This document shows positions 8,324 to 16,690 of a DNA stretch of 64,000 nt, one piece after another. The translations under genes were made by a program, and so were the position numbers. Source of the DNA: Formosa algae (GTDB lineage Bacteria > Bacteroidota > Bacteroidia > Flavobacteriales > Flavobacteriaceae). A model generated the notes under the pieces. It ran no database searches and was not told where the DNA came from. It worked only from the letters and a program-made list of their open reading frames with translations. The first letter of the stretch is position 1; each line of letters opens with the position of its first letter. The stretch is taken from the NCBI RefSeq assembly GCF_001439665.1, contig NZ_LMAK01000036.1, positions 34,309 through 98,308 on the forward strand. Direction: 5' to 3'.

Positions 8324-9751
8324 ATGGAAGACACACCAGATCAAGAAATTTTTCGAGATTCTATTGGTACCATAACAGAAGACGGAAAACGCGCATGGGT
8401 ATATCCAAAAAAACCGAGTGGGACATATTACGATAAACGTAAACTTGTTAGTTATTTTTTATTAATCGTTTTAATTGTATCTCCGTTTATAAAAATTAAC
8501 GGCAATCAATTTTTAATGTTTAATGTCTTAGAAAGGCGTTTCAATATTTTCGGTTTTCCATTCTGGCCTCAAGATTTCAAACTTTTTGTGGTGTCTCTTA
8601 TTATAGCTGTAGTATTCATCACCTTATTTACTGTTGCTTTTGGACGTATTTTTTGTGGTTGGATTTGTCCGCAAACCATTTTCATGGAAATGGTATTCCG
8701 CAGAATTGAATATTGGATAGATGGCGATCGAGGTAAACAAATGCGTTTGGAACGCCAAGCATGGGATGCAGAAAAAATAAGAAAACGTCTTTTAAAATGG
8801 TTCTTATTTGTACTTATATCTTTCTTTATTGCTAATGTGTTTCTAGCGTATCTAATTGGTGGCGACGAGGTATTATCATACATCAAAGAAGGGCCTGCAG
8901 AACATTTAGCAACTTTACTACCATTATTAATTTTTACAGCCATTTTCTTTTTCATCTTTTCATGGTTTAGAGAACAAGTCTGTATTATTGCTTGTCCTTA
9001 TGGCCGTTTACAAGGTGTATTATTAGACGATAAATCTATTATTGTGGCTTACGACCATAAACGTGGTGAAGGTGAAAACGGACGAAAAAAATTCCGTAAA
9101 AACGAAGATCGAGAAGCACTTGGACATGGAGATTGTATAGACTGTAATCAATGCGTTAACGTCTGCCCTACCGGTATAGATATTAGAAACGGAACGCAAC
9201 TTGAGTGTATAAACTGTACCGCATGTATTGATGAATGTGATACCATCATGGATAGTGTTGGTTTACCTAAAGGGCTTATAAGATACGCGAGTGAAGACGA
9301 AATTGAAAAGAAAGAAAAATTTAAATTCAATGTCCGTCTTAAAGCCTACACCGCCGTATTAATTGTACTACTAATTGTTTGGGGTGGAATGTTATTCACT
9401 AGAAACGACTTAGAAGCTACGGTATTAAGACTACCTGGTCAGTTATACGAACATAAAGACAATAACGTTATTAGTAATGTGTTTACGTATAAATTAATAA
9501 ACAAGACTAACTATGATATTGAAGATGTATCTTTTAAATTAGCCGATTATCCTGGCGAATTAAAATTAGTTTCAACCACAGATACCTTCGTTGTTCCTGG
9601 ACAAGGATTAGCTGAAGGAACTCTATTTATTGAGATTAAACAATCCGATTTAAAAGGAGATAAAAATAAGTTAACACTAGAAATATACAGTAAAGGTCAA
9701 TTAATAGAGACTACAACAGTGAGCTTCTTAGGACCTAGAAGCTATAGGTAA
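8324..9751 (+). CDS. ccoG: Cytochrome oxidase accessory protein CcoG (FixG/RdxA family)
   Basis: A 475-residue polyferredoxin-type membrane protein. Helices begin near residue 40; conserved cysteine motifs include CGWICPQT (about 110) and ACPYGRLQ (about 225). Two 4Fe-4S ferredoxin motifs follow at about 268-312 (CIDCNQCVNVCP and CINCTACIDEC). The C-terminal region is an Ig-like FixG domain. CcoG is thought to reduce Cu(II) to Cu(I) for cbb3 assembly. It fits in the middle of the cco operon, directly before ccoH. Confidence 0.94.
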   Translation: MEDTPDQEIFRDSIGTITEDGKRAWVYPKKPSGTYYDKRKLVSYFLLIVLIVSPFIKINGNQFLMFNVLERRFNIFGFPFWPQDFKLFVVSLIIAVVFITLFTVAFGRIFCGWICPQTIFMEMVFRRIEYWIDGDRGKQMRLERQAWDAEKIRKRLLKWFLFVLISFFIANVFLAYLIGGDEVLSYIKEGPAEHLATLLPLLIFTAIFFFIFSWFREQVCIIACPYGRLQGVLLDDKSIIVAYDHKRGEGENGRKKFRKNEDREALGHGDCIDCNQCVNVCPTGIDIRNGTQLECINCTACIDECDTIMDSVGLPKGLIRYASEDEIEKKEKFKFNVRLKAYTAVLIVLLIVWGGMLFTRNDLEATVLRLPGQLYEHKDNNVISNVFTYKLINKTNYDIEDVSFKLADYPGELKLVSTTDTFVVPGQGLAEGTLFIEIKQSDLKGDKNKLTLEIYSKGQLIETTTVSFLGPRSYR

Positions 9752-9770
9752 CGTATTAAAAGCAAATAGT

Positions 9771-10217
9771 ATGAAAATTAATTGGGGAACAGGAATTGTT
9801 ATTGCTTTTGCATGCTTTATAGCATTCATTATGTATTTTGTGGTGACTATGGTCACAGATCAGAAATACCATCACGATTTAGTCGTAGAAGATTATTACA
9901 AGCAAGAATTATCGCTTCAAGATGATATTGACAAAGAAGAAAATGCTTTAAAACTAGAAGAGAATATTACTTATACTAAAACTACAGAGGGTATAGTAAT
10001 ACAATTTCCAGAGTCTATAAATGAATCTCAGATTAGCGGAACCGTAACCCTTTACAGACCATCTAATAAAACATTAGATTTTCAAATACCAATAGTTTTA
10101 AAAGATCACCGTATATTAATTAGTAATGACAAATTAGTTAGCGGACGTTGGAATTTAACTGTAGACTGGAAAAACAATAATTCCAGCTATCTTTATAAGA
10201 AATCTATAGTTTATTAA
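9771..10217 (+). CDS. ccoH: FixH/CcoH family protein
   Basis: A 148-residue protein with one N-terminal membrane helix (about 8-28), then the motif DLVVEDYYKQELSLQ, which is characteristic of FixH, and a beta-rich periplasmic domain. CcoH/FixH takes part in cbb3 assembly together with the CcoI copper pump. It lies 19 bp after ccoG, and its stop codon directly abuts the start of the next gene, so the genes are very probably cotranscribed. Confidence 0.92.
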   Translation: MKINWGTGIVIAFACFIAFIMYFVVTMVTDQKYHHDLVVEDYYKQELSLQDDIDKEENALKLEENITYTKTTEGIVIQFPESINESQISGTVTLYRPSNKTLDFQIPIVLKDHRILISNDKLVSGRWNLTVDWKNNNSSYLYKKSIVY

Positions 10218-10922
10218 ATGTTTATTTCTGCCTTTATATTTGGCCTCTTAGGAAGTTTTCATTGCGTTGGTATGTGTGGCCCAATAGCATTTATGCTTCC
10301 TGTAGATAGAAGTAATACGTTTAAAAAAGTAAGTCAGATATTCACCTATCATTTCGGACGACTTTTAGCGTATAGTATTATAGGTCTTGTTTTTGGTTTT
10401 CTAGGCAAAGGCTTGTATGTTTTCGGACTTCAGCAAAAACTTTCCATTATAATAGGTGTATTATTAATTGTAATTGTGCTCCTGCCCTATAACACATTTA
10501 GCAAATACAATTTTTCAAAACCGATATTCAAAGTCATTTCGAAAGTAAAGAAAGGGATGGGTGTTGCGCTTCAGAAAAAAACAGCAGACACCTTTTTAAC
10601 TATTGGTTTTTTAAATGGCTTTTTGCCTTGCGGATTAGTTTATATGGCTGTATTATCATCTATAGCGACTGCACATCCTTTACAAGGTGCACTTTATATG
10701 TTTCTTTTTGGTTTAGGAACCATTCCATTAATGACAACTGCCATATATTTTGGAAATATGCTCAGTGCTTTAGCTAAAAAGCGTATTCAAAAAATGATTC
10801 CAGTATTTGTAATAATTATTGGTGTATTATTTATTATTAGAGGACTTGGTTTAGGCATTCCGTATATGTCTCCTAAAATGGACACGGACAAAGTTGAAAG
10901 CACTATGGAGTGTATAGAATAA
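10218..10922 (+). CDS. Sulfite exporter TauE/SafE (UreH-like) family membrane protein
   Basis: A 234-residue protein with about six membrane helices. It has the motif HCVGMCGP near residue 15 and GFLNGFLPCGLVYMA near residue 133, a duplicated cysteine-proline pattern related to DsbD/CcdA-like transmembrane domains. Members at the end of cco operons are usually annotated as sulfite exporter TauE/SafE; a role in copper or thiol transfer during oxidase assembly is inferred from position only. It starts at the base after the ccoH stop and ends the operon. Confidence 0.82.
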   Translation: MFISAFIFGLLGSFHCVGMCGPIAFMLPVDRSNTFKKVSQIFTYHFGRLLAYSIIGLVFGFLGKGLYVFGLQQKLSIIIGVLLIVIVLLPYNTFSKYNFSKPIFKVISKVKKGMGVALQKKTADTFLTIGFLNGFLPCGLVYMAVLSSIATAHPLQGALYMFLFGLGTIPLMTTAIYFGNMLSALAKKRIQKMIPVFVIIIGVLFIIRGLGLGIPYMSPKMDTDKVESTMECIE

Positions 10923-10926
10923 AAAA

Positions 10927-10961
10927 AGGGAATTATTTTAACATGTAAAACAACTCCCTTC
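10927..10961 (+). terminator. Weak hairpin after the cco operon
   Basis: AAGGGA (10927-10932) pairs with TCCCTT (10956-10961), and an inner TTTTA/TAAAA pair closes around ACATG. No T-run follows, so this is a weak terminator or an mRNA 3'-end stabiliser. Confidence 0.4.
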
Positions 10962-11321
10962 TTAAACTAAAAATTAACTAACAAACCTTTTAATTCTATC
11001 TTATAACCAACCAAAATTATAATAGAATTCGTTTTGAAAAAAAACTAACTATTTATTTATTACTGTAAAAGTAAGCGCTTACTAGGTACTACACAAACTT
11101 GCTTTTAAACTTTACAGTTTATTTAACACCAGCTGTTAAAGCTTTCTAAATTTAGATATTAAACGTTAGTTTTCTATTAAAAAAATTAACACAAACAACC
11201 GTTAAAACTTAAGTAACATTCCCTATTGCAAACCTAATTTTGCATTACCTTTGACTAGGATTTGAATTTGAATAAATATTCTGTAATTTAGAAATTCGAA
11301 ATAATAACAAAAACATTTACT
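10962..11321. promoter_or_regulatory. Intergenic region with promoter of the yceI gene
   Basis: This is 360 bp without a credible ORF. A promoter-like pair is visible near the right end: TTG at 11226-11228 and the -7 element TACCTTTG at 11246-11253, a perfect TAnnTTTG match. It would give a leader of about 60 nt before the ATG at 11322. I see no other structure in the rest of the gap. Confidence 0.45.
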
Positions 11322-11948
11322 ATGAAAAGAATAACCATTCTTATGGCTGTATTCGCTTTAGCATTAACTACAAGCTGTAAATCAGACAAAAAAGAAACTC
11401 CAGCTGCAGAAGTTCCAGTAGAGAAAACAGAACAATTTGTAATTAAACCAGAAGGTACAACGGTTAATTGGACTGCTTATAAAACTACAGAGAAGACACC
11501 TGTTTCTGGTGTGTTTACAACTTTAAATTTTGATGCTCATTCTGGTAGTTCTGTACAAGAAGCGTTAAATGGCGTATCGTTTTCTATTCCAGTAAGTACT
11601 ATTTTCTCTAAAGATTCTATTCGTGATGGTAAACTGCAAAAGTTTTTCTTTAATGTAATGTCTGATACAGAGTTTTTAAAAGGAACTTTAAAAACAACAT
11701 CTGCTACAGAAGCTGTTGCTTCAATCACAATGAACGGAGAAACACACGATTTACCTCTAACATATACTGTAGCCGATGATAGACGTGTATCTTTAAGTGG
11801 GGTTATGCAATTAAAAGATTGGAATGCACTTGACGCTTTAGCAACATTGCACAAAGCATGTGAAGTATTACACACTGGTGCCGATGGTGTGAGTAAAACT
11901 TGGGAAGAAGTTGCTATTACAATAGACACCTATTTAAGAGAACAATAA
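11322..11948 (+). CDS. YceI family lipoprotein
   Basis: A 208-residue protein with a lipoprotein signal ending at LTTSC (Cys about 19) and a K/E/P-rich linker. The YceI beta-barrel domain follows (about 42-207), with the opening GTTVNWTAYKT typical of the family. YceI proteins bind isoprenoid-like lipids in the periplasm; here it would be anchored to a membrane. The ECF sigma/anti-sigma pair follows after a strong terminator, so it is a separate unit, although this neighbourhood is common in flavobacteria. Confidence 0.88.
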   Translation: MKRITILMAVFALALTTSCKSDKKETPAAEVPVEKTEQFVIKPEGTTVNWTAYKTTEKTPVSGVFTTLNFDAHSGSSVQEALNGVSFSIPVSTIFSKDSIRDGKLQKFFFNVMSDTEFLKGTLKTTSATEAVASITMNGETHDLPLTYTVADDRRVSLSGVMQLKDWNALDALATLHKACEVLHTGADGVSKTWEEVAITIDTYLREQ

Positions 11949-11969
11949 AAGCTTCAATACATATTATTT

Positions 11970-11998
11970 AAAAAGCTGCGTAAAGCAGCTTTTTTTTT
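11970..11998 (+). terminator. Rho-independent terminator after the yceI gene
   Basis: A 10-bp stem runs from AAAAAGCTGC (11970-11979) to GCAGCTTTTT (11985-11994) with a 5-nt loop, followed by further T residues to 11998. This is a textbook intrinsic terminator on the plus strand. Confidence 0.88.
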
Positions 11999-12039
11999 GT
12001 GAAATAATTTAACTAATTTCAACCCATACAAACAACTAT

Positions 12040-12570
12040 ATGCAATTAGACTTACTTATTGAACAATTTAAGAAAAAAGACGAGAAGGCTTTTGAAGCGT
12101 TATATAATATGTACGCCAAAAACATTCACGGTGTTATCTTTAATATTGTTAGAGATCATGACATTGCTGAAGAGATCATGCAAGATGTATTTATTAAAGC
12201 TTGGCATAAGGCAGATACCTATACTGCAGCCAAAGGCCGCTTTTTTACTTGGATTTTAAATATCGCTCGTAATGCCGCTATAGATAAAACCAGATCAAAA
12301 TCTTTTAAAAATAAAAAACAAAACCTTGACGCTCAATTTTTCGTAGATATATTAGAACACGGCGATAACTTAAACGATAAAACAGACGCTATTGGTGTCG
12401 GTAAATTTGTAAGTAAACTGGCTAAGAAATGTATCGAGGTAATAGAGTTACTTTATTTTAAGGGATATACCCAAAAAGAAGCTTCAGAATCTTTAGATAT
12501 GCCTATTGGCACTATTAAAACGAGAAATAGAAATTGTATTAACGAATTACGCGCTATAGTACTTAACTAA
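12040..12570 (+). CDS. ECF RNA polymerase sigma factor
   Basis: A 176-residue sigma-70 family protein of the extracytoplasmic type. Region 2 spans about 10-80 (ALYNMYAKNIHG, AEEIMQDVFIKAWHK, FFTWILNIARNAAID). Region 4 spans about 120-175 and includes the helix-turn-helix YTQKEASESLDMPIGTIKTR. No region 1 or 3 is present. The anti-sigma gene begins one base after its stop, so expression of the pair is coupled and the sigma factor is presumably held inactive at the membrane until a signal arrives. Confidence 0.93.
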   Translation: MQLDLLIEQFKKKDEKAFEALYNMYAKNIHGVIFNIVRDHDIAEEIMQDVFIKAWHKADTYTAAKGRFFTWILNIARNAAIDKTRSKSFKNKKQNLDAQFFVDILEHGDNLNDKTDAIGVGKFVSKLAKKCIEVIELLYFKGYTQKEASESLDMPIGTIKTRNRNCINELRAIVLN

Positions 12571-12571
12571 C

Positions 12572-13387
12572 ATGGATATAAATAACTACATAAATTCTGG
12601 TATTTTAGAACTGTATGTTGCAGGTGCGCTTTCTGATGAAGAAAACAAAGAAGTGTACGACGTTATGCTAAAACATCCTGAGGTTTTAAATGAAGTTTTA
12701 CAAATTGAAGCTGCAATTTTAAAACTCACAGAAGCGACAGCACCAAAAGATGCCATATTGGACTTTAACCCAATTGCAAATAAAATTAGTAGTCAGACAG
12801 ATACTGATACTAAAGTTGTTAATATGAAAGCCGAAAAGCTAAGAAGCAGCTGGCTATCTGTTACAGGTTGGGCCGCAGCTGTTATTTTAGGAGCTGGATT
12901 ATTTTGGGCTATTCAACAAAACTCAGAATTACAATCTAAAATTAAAGTTGCAGAAACAGATAAAGAATTCCTTGAACAACAAATTGAAATTGCAGATACA
13001 GATTTAAAAGAGGCTAAACACCTTATTACCATTTTACGTGACAAAGATATTTTAGCAATTCCACTTGGCGGACAAGCCGTTTACCCAGAAGCTTATGCTA
13101 AAGTCTATTGGGATAAAGCTACAAATAGCATGTATTTAGATGCTCAAGGCTTACCAGAACCACCAGAAGGTAAAGTATACCAAGTATGGTCGTTAACCTT
13201 AAATCCGTTAACTCCTACTAGTTTAGGAACTCTAGACGATTTTATGACAGACGATAACAAAATCTTTGCTATTGAAAACTCAAACGCATCAGAAGCATTC
13301 GGGATTACTTTAGAGCCTGCTGGCGGAAGTGAATCTCCTACTCTAGAACAACTTTATACCTTAGGTACAGTAGCGTCTGTTTCATAA
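12572..13387 (+). CDS. Anti-sigma factor, RskA-type
   Basis: A 271-residue single-span membrane protein. The cytoplasmic N-terminal domain (1-90) would bind the sigma factor. The membrane helix is at about 97-113 (WAAAVILGAGLFWAI), followed by a coiled-coil stretch (about 115-150). The exported C-terminal RskA domain (about 165-270) has the family motif GKVYQVWSL and ends with GTLEPAGG-like and LYTLGTV segments. It is the cognate regulator of the preceding sigma factor. No zinc-binding HxxxCxxC motif is seen in the N-terminal domain. Confidence 0.9.
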   Translation: MDINNYINSGILELYVAGALSDEENKEVYDVMLKHPEVLNEVLQIEAAILKLTEATAPKDAILDFNPIANKISSQTDTDTKVVNMKAEKLRSSWLSVTGWAAAVILGAGLFWAIQQNSELQSKIKVAETDKEFLEQQIEIADTDLKEAKHLITILRDKDILAIPLGGQAVYPEAYAKVYWDKATNSMYLDAQGLPEPPEGKVYQVWSLTLNPLTPTSLGTLDDFMTDDNKIFAIENSNASEAFGITLEPAGGSESPTLEQLYTLGTVASVS

Positions 13388-13431
13388 TAAAAACAGAACT
13401 ACAATACAAAAAATATAAAGACCATTATAAT

Positions 13432-13474
13432 AGCCCAGAATCAAGATTAAAACTCTTTATTCTGGGCTGTTTTT
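13432..13474 (+). terminator. Rho-independent terminator after the sigma/anti-sigma operon
   Basis: AGCCCAGAAT (13432-13441) pairs perfectly with ATTCTGGGCT (13459-13468) around a 17-nt loop, then G and a T-run to 13474. Confidence 0.85.
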
Positions 13475-13704
13475 AATTATTTTAAACTCTGCAGCCATAT
13501 TATCACATTTTATAACTATAAATTTATTGTTCTTTTTTAAAGTTTATACTTCTAGATTTTAGTTAAATATGTAAATTGTATACACTATAAAAACTTTAGT
13601 TTATCCGCATGCTTATACTCATTAAGATAAACTTTTATTAGTATATAACACGTTAGCAACAACCCAAAAAAACGTCCGTACTTCCTACAAAAATCTCGTC
13701 AAAA
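13475..13704. other. Non-coding gap with possible right end of an attC-like element
   Basis: No ORF is seen. The segment GTATATAACACGTTAGCAAC at 13641-13660 resembles the right arm of the attC-like element at 14999-15191 (ATATAC...CGTTAGGC). A 7-bp stem GTTTATC/GATAAAC lies just left of it. This may mark the left border of the accessory island, but a matching left arm was not found. Confidence 0.35.
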
Positions 13705-13914
13705 TCAAACTTTGTTTCTTTTATCAAACCATTTGACAACGGAAACGTAAAAAACTGCTTGCGGAAAAGTAACAAGGAACGTAAAACCGAAACGACTGAA
13801 CCAAGCTTGAATTAAATCCTGCGAACCCAAACTAAAAATTAATCCATTTACCAAACAAAGCGGAGTGGCAATTAAAACCACAAACCGCAATGTAGATTTT
13901 AATTCATTTTTCAT
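13705..13914 (-). CDS. DUF2798 family small membrane protein
   Basis: A 69-residue protein with two predicted membrane helices (about 10-30 and 40-62) and the ending VYVSVVKWFDKRNKV-like positively charged tail. It matches the DUF2798 pattern of a two-helix protein with a conserved F.-T.-P-Q/A-V motif. Its function is unknown. Its start overlaps the stop of the hydrolase gene upstream by 4 nt, so the two form an operon inside the accessory island. Confidence 0.65.
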   Translation of the reverse strand: MKNELKSTLRFVVLIATPLCLVNGLIFSLGSQDLIQAWFSRFGFTFLVTFPQAVFYVSVVKWFDKRNKV

Positions 13915-14585
13915 TTTACAAATTCTTCGGTAGATAAGTGTTCGCCAAAATGATGAACAATTTCACTTAAAAAATAATCTTGCTGTGTTCGATTAAAAGC
14001 AGAAGTTGCATCAGAAATCACAAAAGTATTATAACCAATATCGTGAGCCTCGCGCAAAGTACTTTCGACACATACGTGGGTTGCATAACCAGTTAAATAA
14101 AGATTTTCGATTTTATTATTTCGTAAATAGGCATCTAAATTTGAGCCAGCGAAACCACTTGCACCCATTCTGCCCGAAGCAATAAATTCACCTTCCAACG
14201 GTTCTACAGTTTTATAAAATTCCGCACCAAAACCATTTTTCGGAAATGTACCAGCATTCGGAATTGCCTTTCTCAATCCGCTTTTTCCATTGGCTAATTC
14301 TGGATATCCTTTTTCAAATTGCAAACGAACATAAATAACAGGAATACCTTCTTTACGTACGAATTCCAATGATTTTTCAATGTTGGAAATTGAATTTAAC
14401 ATCATTTCTTCATCCTCTAATAATGCCTTGCGTAGTTTTCCGTCTGCGTGCATCCATTCGTTTTGTGTTTCGATTAACAACAATGCCGATTTACTTTTGG
14501 CATTTGTTTCATCTGTAGAAACTTCTTGTGCTGTTGTTTTCGACATCATCATCATAATTATTGGTATTAATAATAAATTTTTCAT
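13911..14585 (-). CDS. Secreted isochorismatase-like cysteine hydrolase with altered triad
   Basis: A 224-residue protein with a signal peptide (1-19, cleavage after TTAQ) and one isochorismatase-fold domain (about 33-220). The nucleophile region GYATHVCVESTLREA places the catalytic cysteine at C172. The usual aspartate of the D-x-Q motif is glutamate here (E39 in LLIETQNEW), and the usual lysine six residues before the conserved Phe is arginine (R139). Family members hydrolyse amides or enol ethers such as nicotinamide or isochorismate; the substrate here is unknown. It is divergent from a merR gene and followed by a DUF2798 gene. Confidence 0.82.
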   Translation of the reverse strand: MKNLLLIPIIMMMMSKTTAQEVSTDETNAKSKSALLLIETQNEWMHADGKLRKALLEDEEMMLNSISNIEKSLEFVRKEGIPVIYVRLQFEKGYPELANGKSGLRKAIPNAGTFPKNGFGAEFYKTVEPLEGEFIASGRMGASGFAGSNLDAYLRNNKIENLYLTGYATHVCVESTLREAHDIGYNTFVISDATSAFNRTQQDYFLSEIVHHFGEHLSTEEFVK

Positions 14586-14594
14586 CTGATTTGT

Positions 14595-14684
14595 TTTGTA
14601 TTTACAAACATTGTAAATTATTTACAATTGCAAAACAACAACATATTTTCTATATTTGCAACAATTATTGTAAATAAGTTACAA
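14595..14684. promoter_or_regulatory. Three TTGTA/TACAA dyads and a promoter between the hydrolase and merR genes
   Basis: Three inverted repeats share the half-site TTGTA(A): TTTGTA-2-TACAAA at 14595-14608, ATTGTAAAT-1-ATTTACAAT at 14610-14628, and TTGTAA-5-TTACAA at 14668-14684. TATATTTG at 14651-14658 is a perfect -7 element for the merR gene, with TTG at 14628-14630 as a -33 element 20 nt upstream. The middle dyad touches the -33 element and the third ends next to the merR start at 14686, as expected for autoregulation and control of the divergent hydrolase. Confidence 0.6.
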
Positions 14685-14685
14685 A

Positions 14686-15003
14686 ATGAAACAGAAAGAA
14701 AATTTATCGTTTGACTTTGACTTCTTGGAAAAATTAGTAGTTGGTATTGGCGAAGTATCTCAAATAACAGATATTCCAACAAGACAGATACGATATTGGG
14801 AAGAGAAGCAAATTATTGAAAGTCTGCCCGAAAAAGAAGGTAAAAACAGAAAATACGACTATAAGAACATAAAAAAAATGTTGCTTATCAAGGAACTTTT
14901 GGACGAAGGTTATACTTTGGACTCTGCATCCGAAAAAATAAAAAAGAGAATGGAACTAATAGAAAAAACATTAGACAAATTGAACAAAAAGGGCAGTTGC
15001 TAA
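14686..15003 (+). CDS. MerR family transcriptional regulator
   Basis: A 105-residue regulator. The winged-helix DNA-binding domain lies at about 15-85: VGIGEVSQITDIPTRQIRYWEEKQIIE is the MerR signature, and the C-terminal part (about 80-102) is a short dimerisation coiled coil. There is no effector domain and no cysteine suited to metal sensing; the only Cys is the final residue. It is divergent from the hydrolase, with shared dyads between them. Its stop codon lies within the first bases of the attC-like element, as in integron cassettes. Confidence 0.88.
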   Translation: MKQKENLSFDFDFLEKLVVGIGEVSQITDIPTRQIRYWEEKQIIESLPEKEGKNRKYDYKNIKKMLLIKELLDEGYTLDSASEKIKKRMELIEKTLDKLNKKGSC

Positions 15004-15191
15004 CAACGTATATAGCTCATAGCTAGTTAATTGCTTCAACGAAGTTAAGGCTTATTTGCAAGTCCACCAAATTTTTTAATTTGGCTTTTTGAGAAAATAA
15101 GATAAAAAGAAAATTAAAAAATTCGGCTTGTGCTTAACCGAAAAGATAGTACCTTTTTGCACGCTACGAGCCATATACAAGACCGTTAGGC
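14999..15191. repeat. attC-like imperfect inverted-repeat element
   Basis: This is a 193-bp intergenic element with inverted ends. GCTAAC at the left (14999-15004) opposes GTTAGGC at the right (15185-15191). The arms 15008-15023 and 15163-15178 match at 14 of 16 positions, and an inner pair 15070-15082 / 15111-15123 matches at 13 of 13. Ends of the form (G)CCTAAC...GTTAGGC and a large imperfect hairpin are features of integron attC recombination sites. No integrase gene is in the window. Confidence 0.5.
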
Positions 15192-15203
15192 AAAATTTAA
15201 AAA

Positions 15204-16664
15204 ATGAAATACACATATTTAATAGTAATCTTTTTATTTGTCATTAGTGGATGTAAGCCTACGGAAGAATTAGTAAAAAAAAGGGAGACCAAACAAGATT
15301 TAATAAATTTTGTGTTCCGAAATTACATAAGTGAAAGACCAAGCGCGAGTTTCGCTGTTATAAAAGATGGAAAAATCGAAGACTGTCAAAGTTTTGGATA
15401 TGCCGATTTGGAAAATAAAATACAGGCGAATTGTGAAACAAATTATAGACTTGCATCGGTGACCAAACAGTTTACCGCCATGGGAATTTTAAAATTGATA
15501 AACCAAGGCGAATTAAATTTCGACACTAAATTGACCCAAGTAATTCCTGAATTTCCTGATTATGGAAAAGAAATCACAATAAAAAATTTACTGACGCATA
15601 GGTCAGGGCTACAGGATTATTCCAAATTATATCCAAAGGATTCAGAAAAACCACTTGTAGATAAAGAAGTGCTCGACCTTCTAATAGCGCAGGACAGTCT
15701 TTTGTTTCCTGCGAATACACAATTTAAATATAGTAATTCCGGTTATGCCGTGTTGGCCATGATTATTGAGCGAGTTTCAGGAAAAACGTTTAAAAGATTT
15801 ATGAAAGAAGAAATTTTTGAGAAAACTGGAATGACCAACAGCACGATATATGTGAAAGGCGCACCCATTAAAAATCGTGCTTTTGGTTATACATTCAATG
15901 ATTCCCTAAACAAATACATAAATATAGACCAGAACATTTGGTCGGCCATACAAGGCGATGGCGGAGTTTATTCCTCCGTAAGCGATTATGCTAAGTGGGA
16001 CAACAGTTTATATGATGAAACCCTTGTTTCATCGGACTTGCTTAACGATGCATTTTCCAGTTGGGACGAAAACGGAAAAACTGAGGGAAATGGCTATGGA
16101 TTTGGATGGTTTATTGAAATGGAAAACGGCAAAAAACACTTAAGGCATAGTGGTAGTACTACCGGTTTTATAAACATTTCATTGAGAATCCCTTCGGAGA
16201 AACTAAGCGTAGTTATTTTTACAAATACCTCGGATTTTGGAGGATTACGGCGTACGGCTTCTTTTCTGGCAAGCTTGTATTCCGATGGACAACTACCTAT
16301 ACCTATTGATGTGATGATTGAAAAGGAGATCACCAATAATGGAAGTGGGGAAATAAAAACATACTATGATACCCTCATCTTAAGTAAAGACAACTACAAA
16401 GTCGATACAGAAGATTTGACCCGTTTAGGCTTTAGCTACTTACGAAAAGATGAAAAAGAAGATGCTTTTAATGTTTTTACTTTTGTAAAAATGGAATTTC
16501 CACAAAACTTTGACGGATATATTGGATTAGCTCATTATTACAAAAAATATGGAAATAATGAAAAGGCCATTGAATATTTCAAAAAAGTGATTGAGGTAGC
16601 AACCAGTGATGAACAACGTCATATTGATTTTTCAAAGAAAATGATTAAGGAATTAAGTGAATAA
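15204..16664 (+). CDS. Beta-lactamase-fold serine hydrolase lipoprotein with TPR tail
   Basis: A 486-residue protein. The lipoprotein signal ends at VISGC (C17). The beta-lactamase/class C-type domain (about 30-370) has S85-V-T-K88 as the SxxK nucleophile motif, Y176-S-N as the YxN motif, and HSGSTTG near residue 315 in place of KTG. The C-terminal segment (about 400-480) contains TPR-like helices. Such proteins act as esterases, D-aminopeptidases or peptidoglycan-related hydrolases; this is probably not a true beta-lactamase. It sits as a single gene between two attC-like ends, in cassette style. Confidence 0.85.
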   Translation: MKYTYLIVIFLFVISGCKPTEELVKKRETKQDLINFVFRNYISERPSASFAVIKDGKIEDCQSFGYADLENKIQANCETNYRLASVTKQFTAMGILKLINQGELNFDTKLTQVIPEFPDYGKEITIKNLLTHRSGLQDYSKLYPKDSEKPLVDKEVLDLLIAQDSLLFPANTQFKYSNSGYAVLAMIIERVSGKTFKRFMKEEIFEKTGMTNSTIYVKGAPIKNRAFGYTFNDSLNKYINIDQNIWSAIQGDGGVYSSVSDYAKWDNSLYDETLVSSDLLNDAFSSWDENGKTEGNGYGFGWFIEMENGKKHLRHSGSTTGFINISLRIPSEKLSVVIFTNTSDFGGLRRTASFLASLYSDGQLPIPIDVMIEKEITNNGSGEIKTYYDTLILSKDNYKVDTEDLTRLGFSYLRKDEKEDAFNVFTFVKMEFPQNFDGYIGLAHYYKKYGNNEKAIEYFKKVIEVATSDEQRHIDFSKKMIKELSE

Positions 16665-16670
16665 AACTTT

Positions 16671-16690
16671 GCCTAACAATCACCACAGGC
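16671..16690 (+). repeat. Truncated attC-like left end
   Basis: GCCTAACAATCACC follows the serine hydrolase stop by 6 bp. It matches the complement of the GTTAGGC end of the element at 14999-15191 and resembles its TAACAACG left end. No right half follows; a decayed coding sequence begins at once, so the site looks broken by deletion. Confidence 0.4.

Noticed and set aside
8569..8955. 128-codon ORF antisense to ccoG
   Set aside because: Shadow of a well-supported membrane protein gene; the translation shows no coherent domain.
11537..11929. 130-codon ORF antisense to the yceI gene
   Set aside because: Complementary frame of a clear YceI domain; no independent evidence.
15204..16664. Antibiotic-resistance beta-lactamase
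   Set aside because: It has SxxK and YxN but HSG instead of KTG, is a lipoprotein and carries a TPR tail, which fits the broad serine hydrolase group rather than a class C beta-lactamase.
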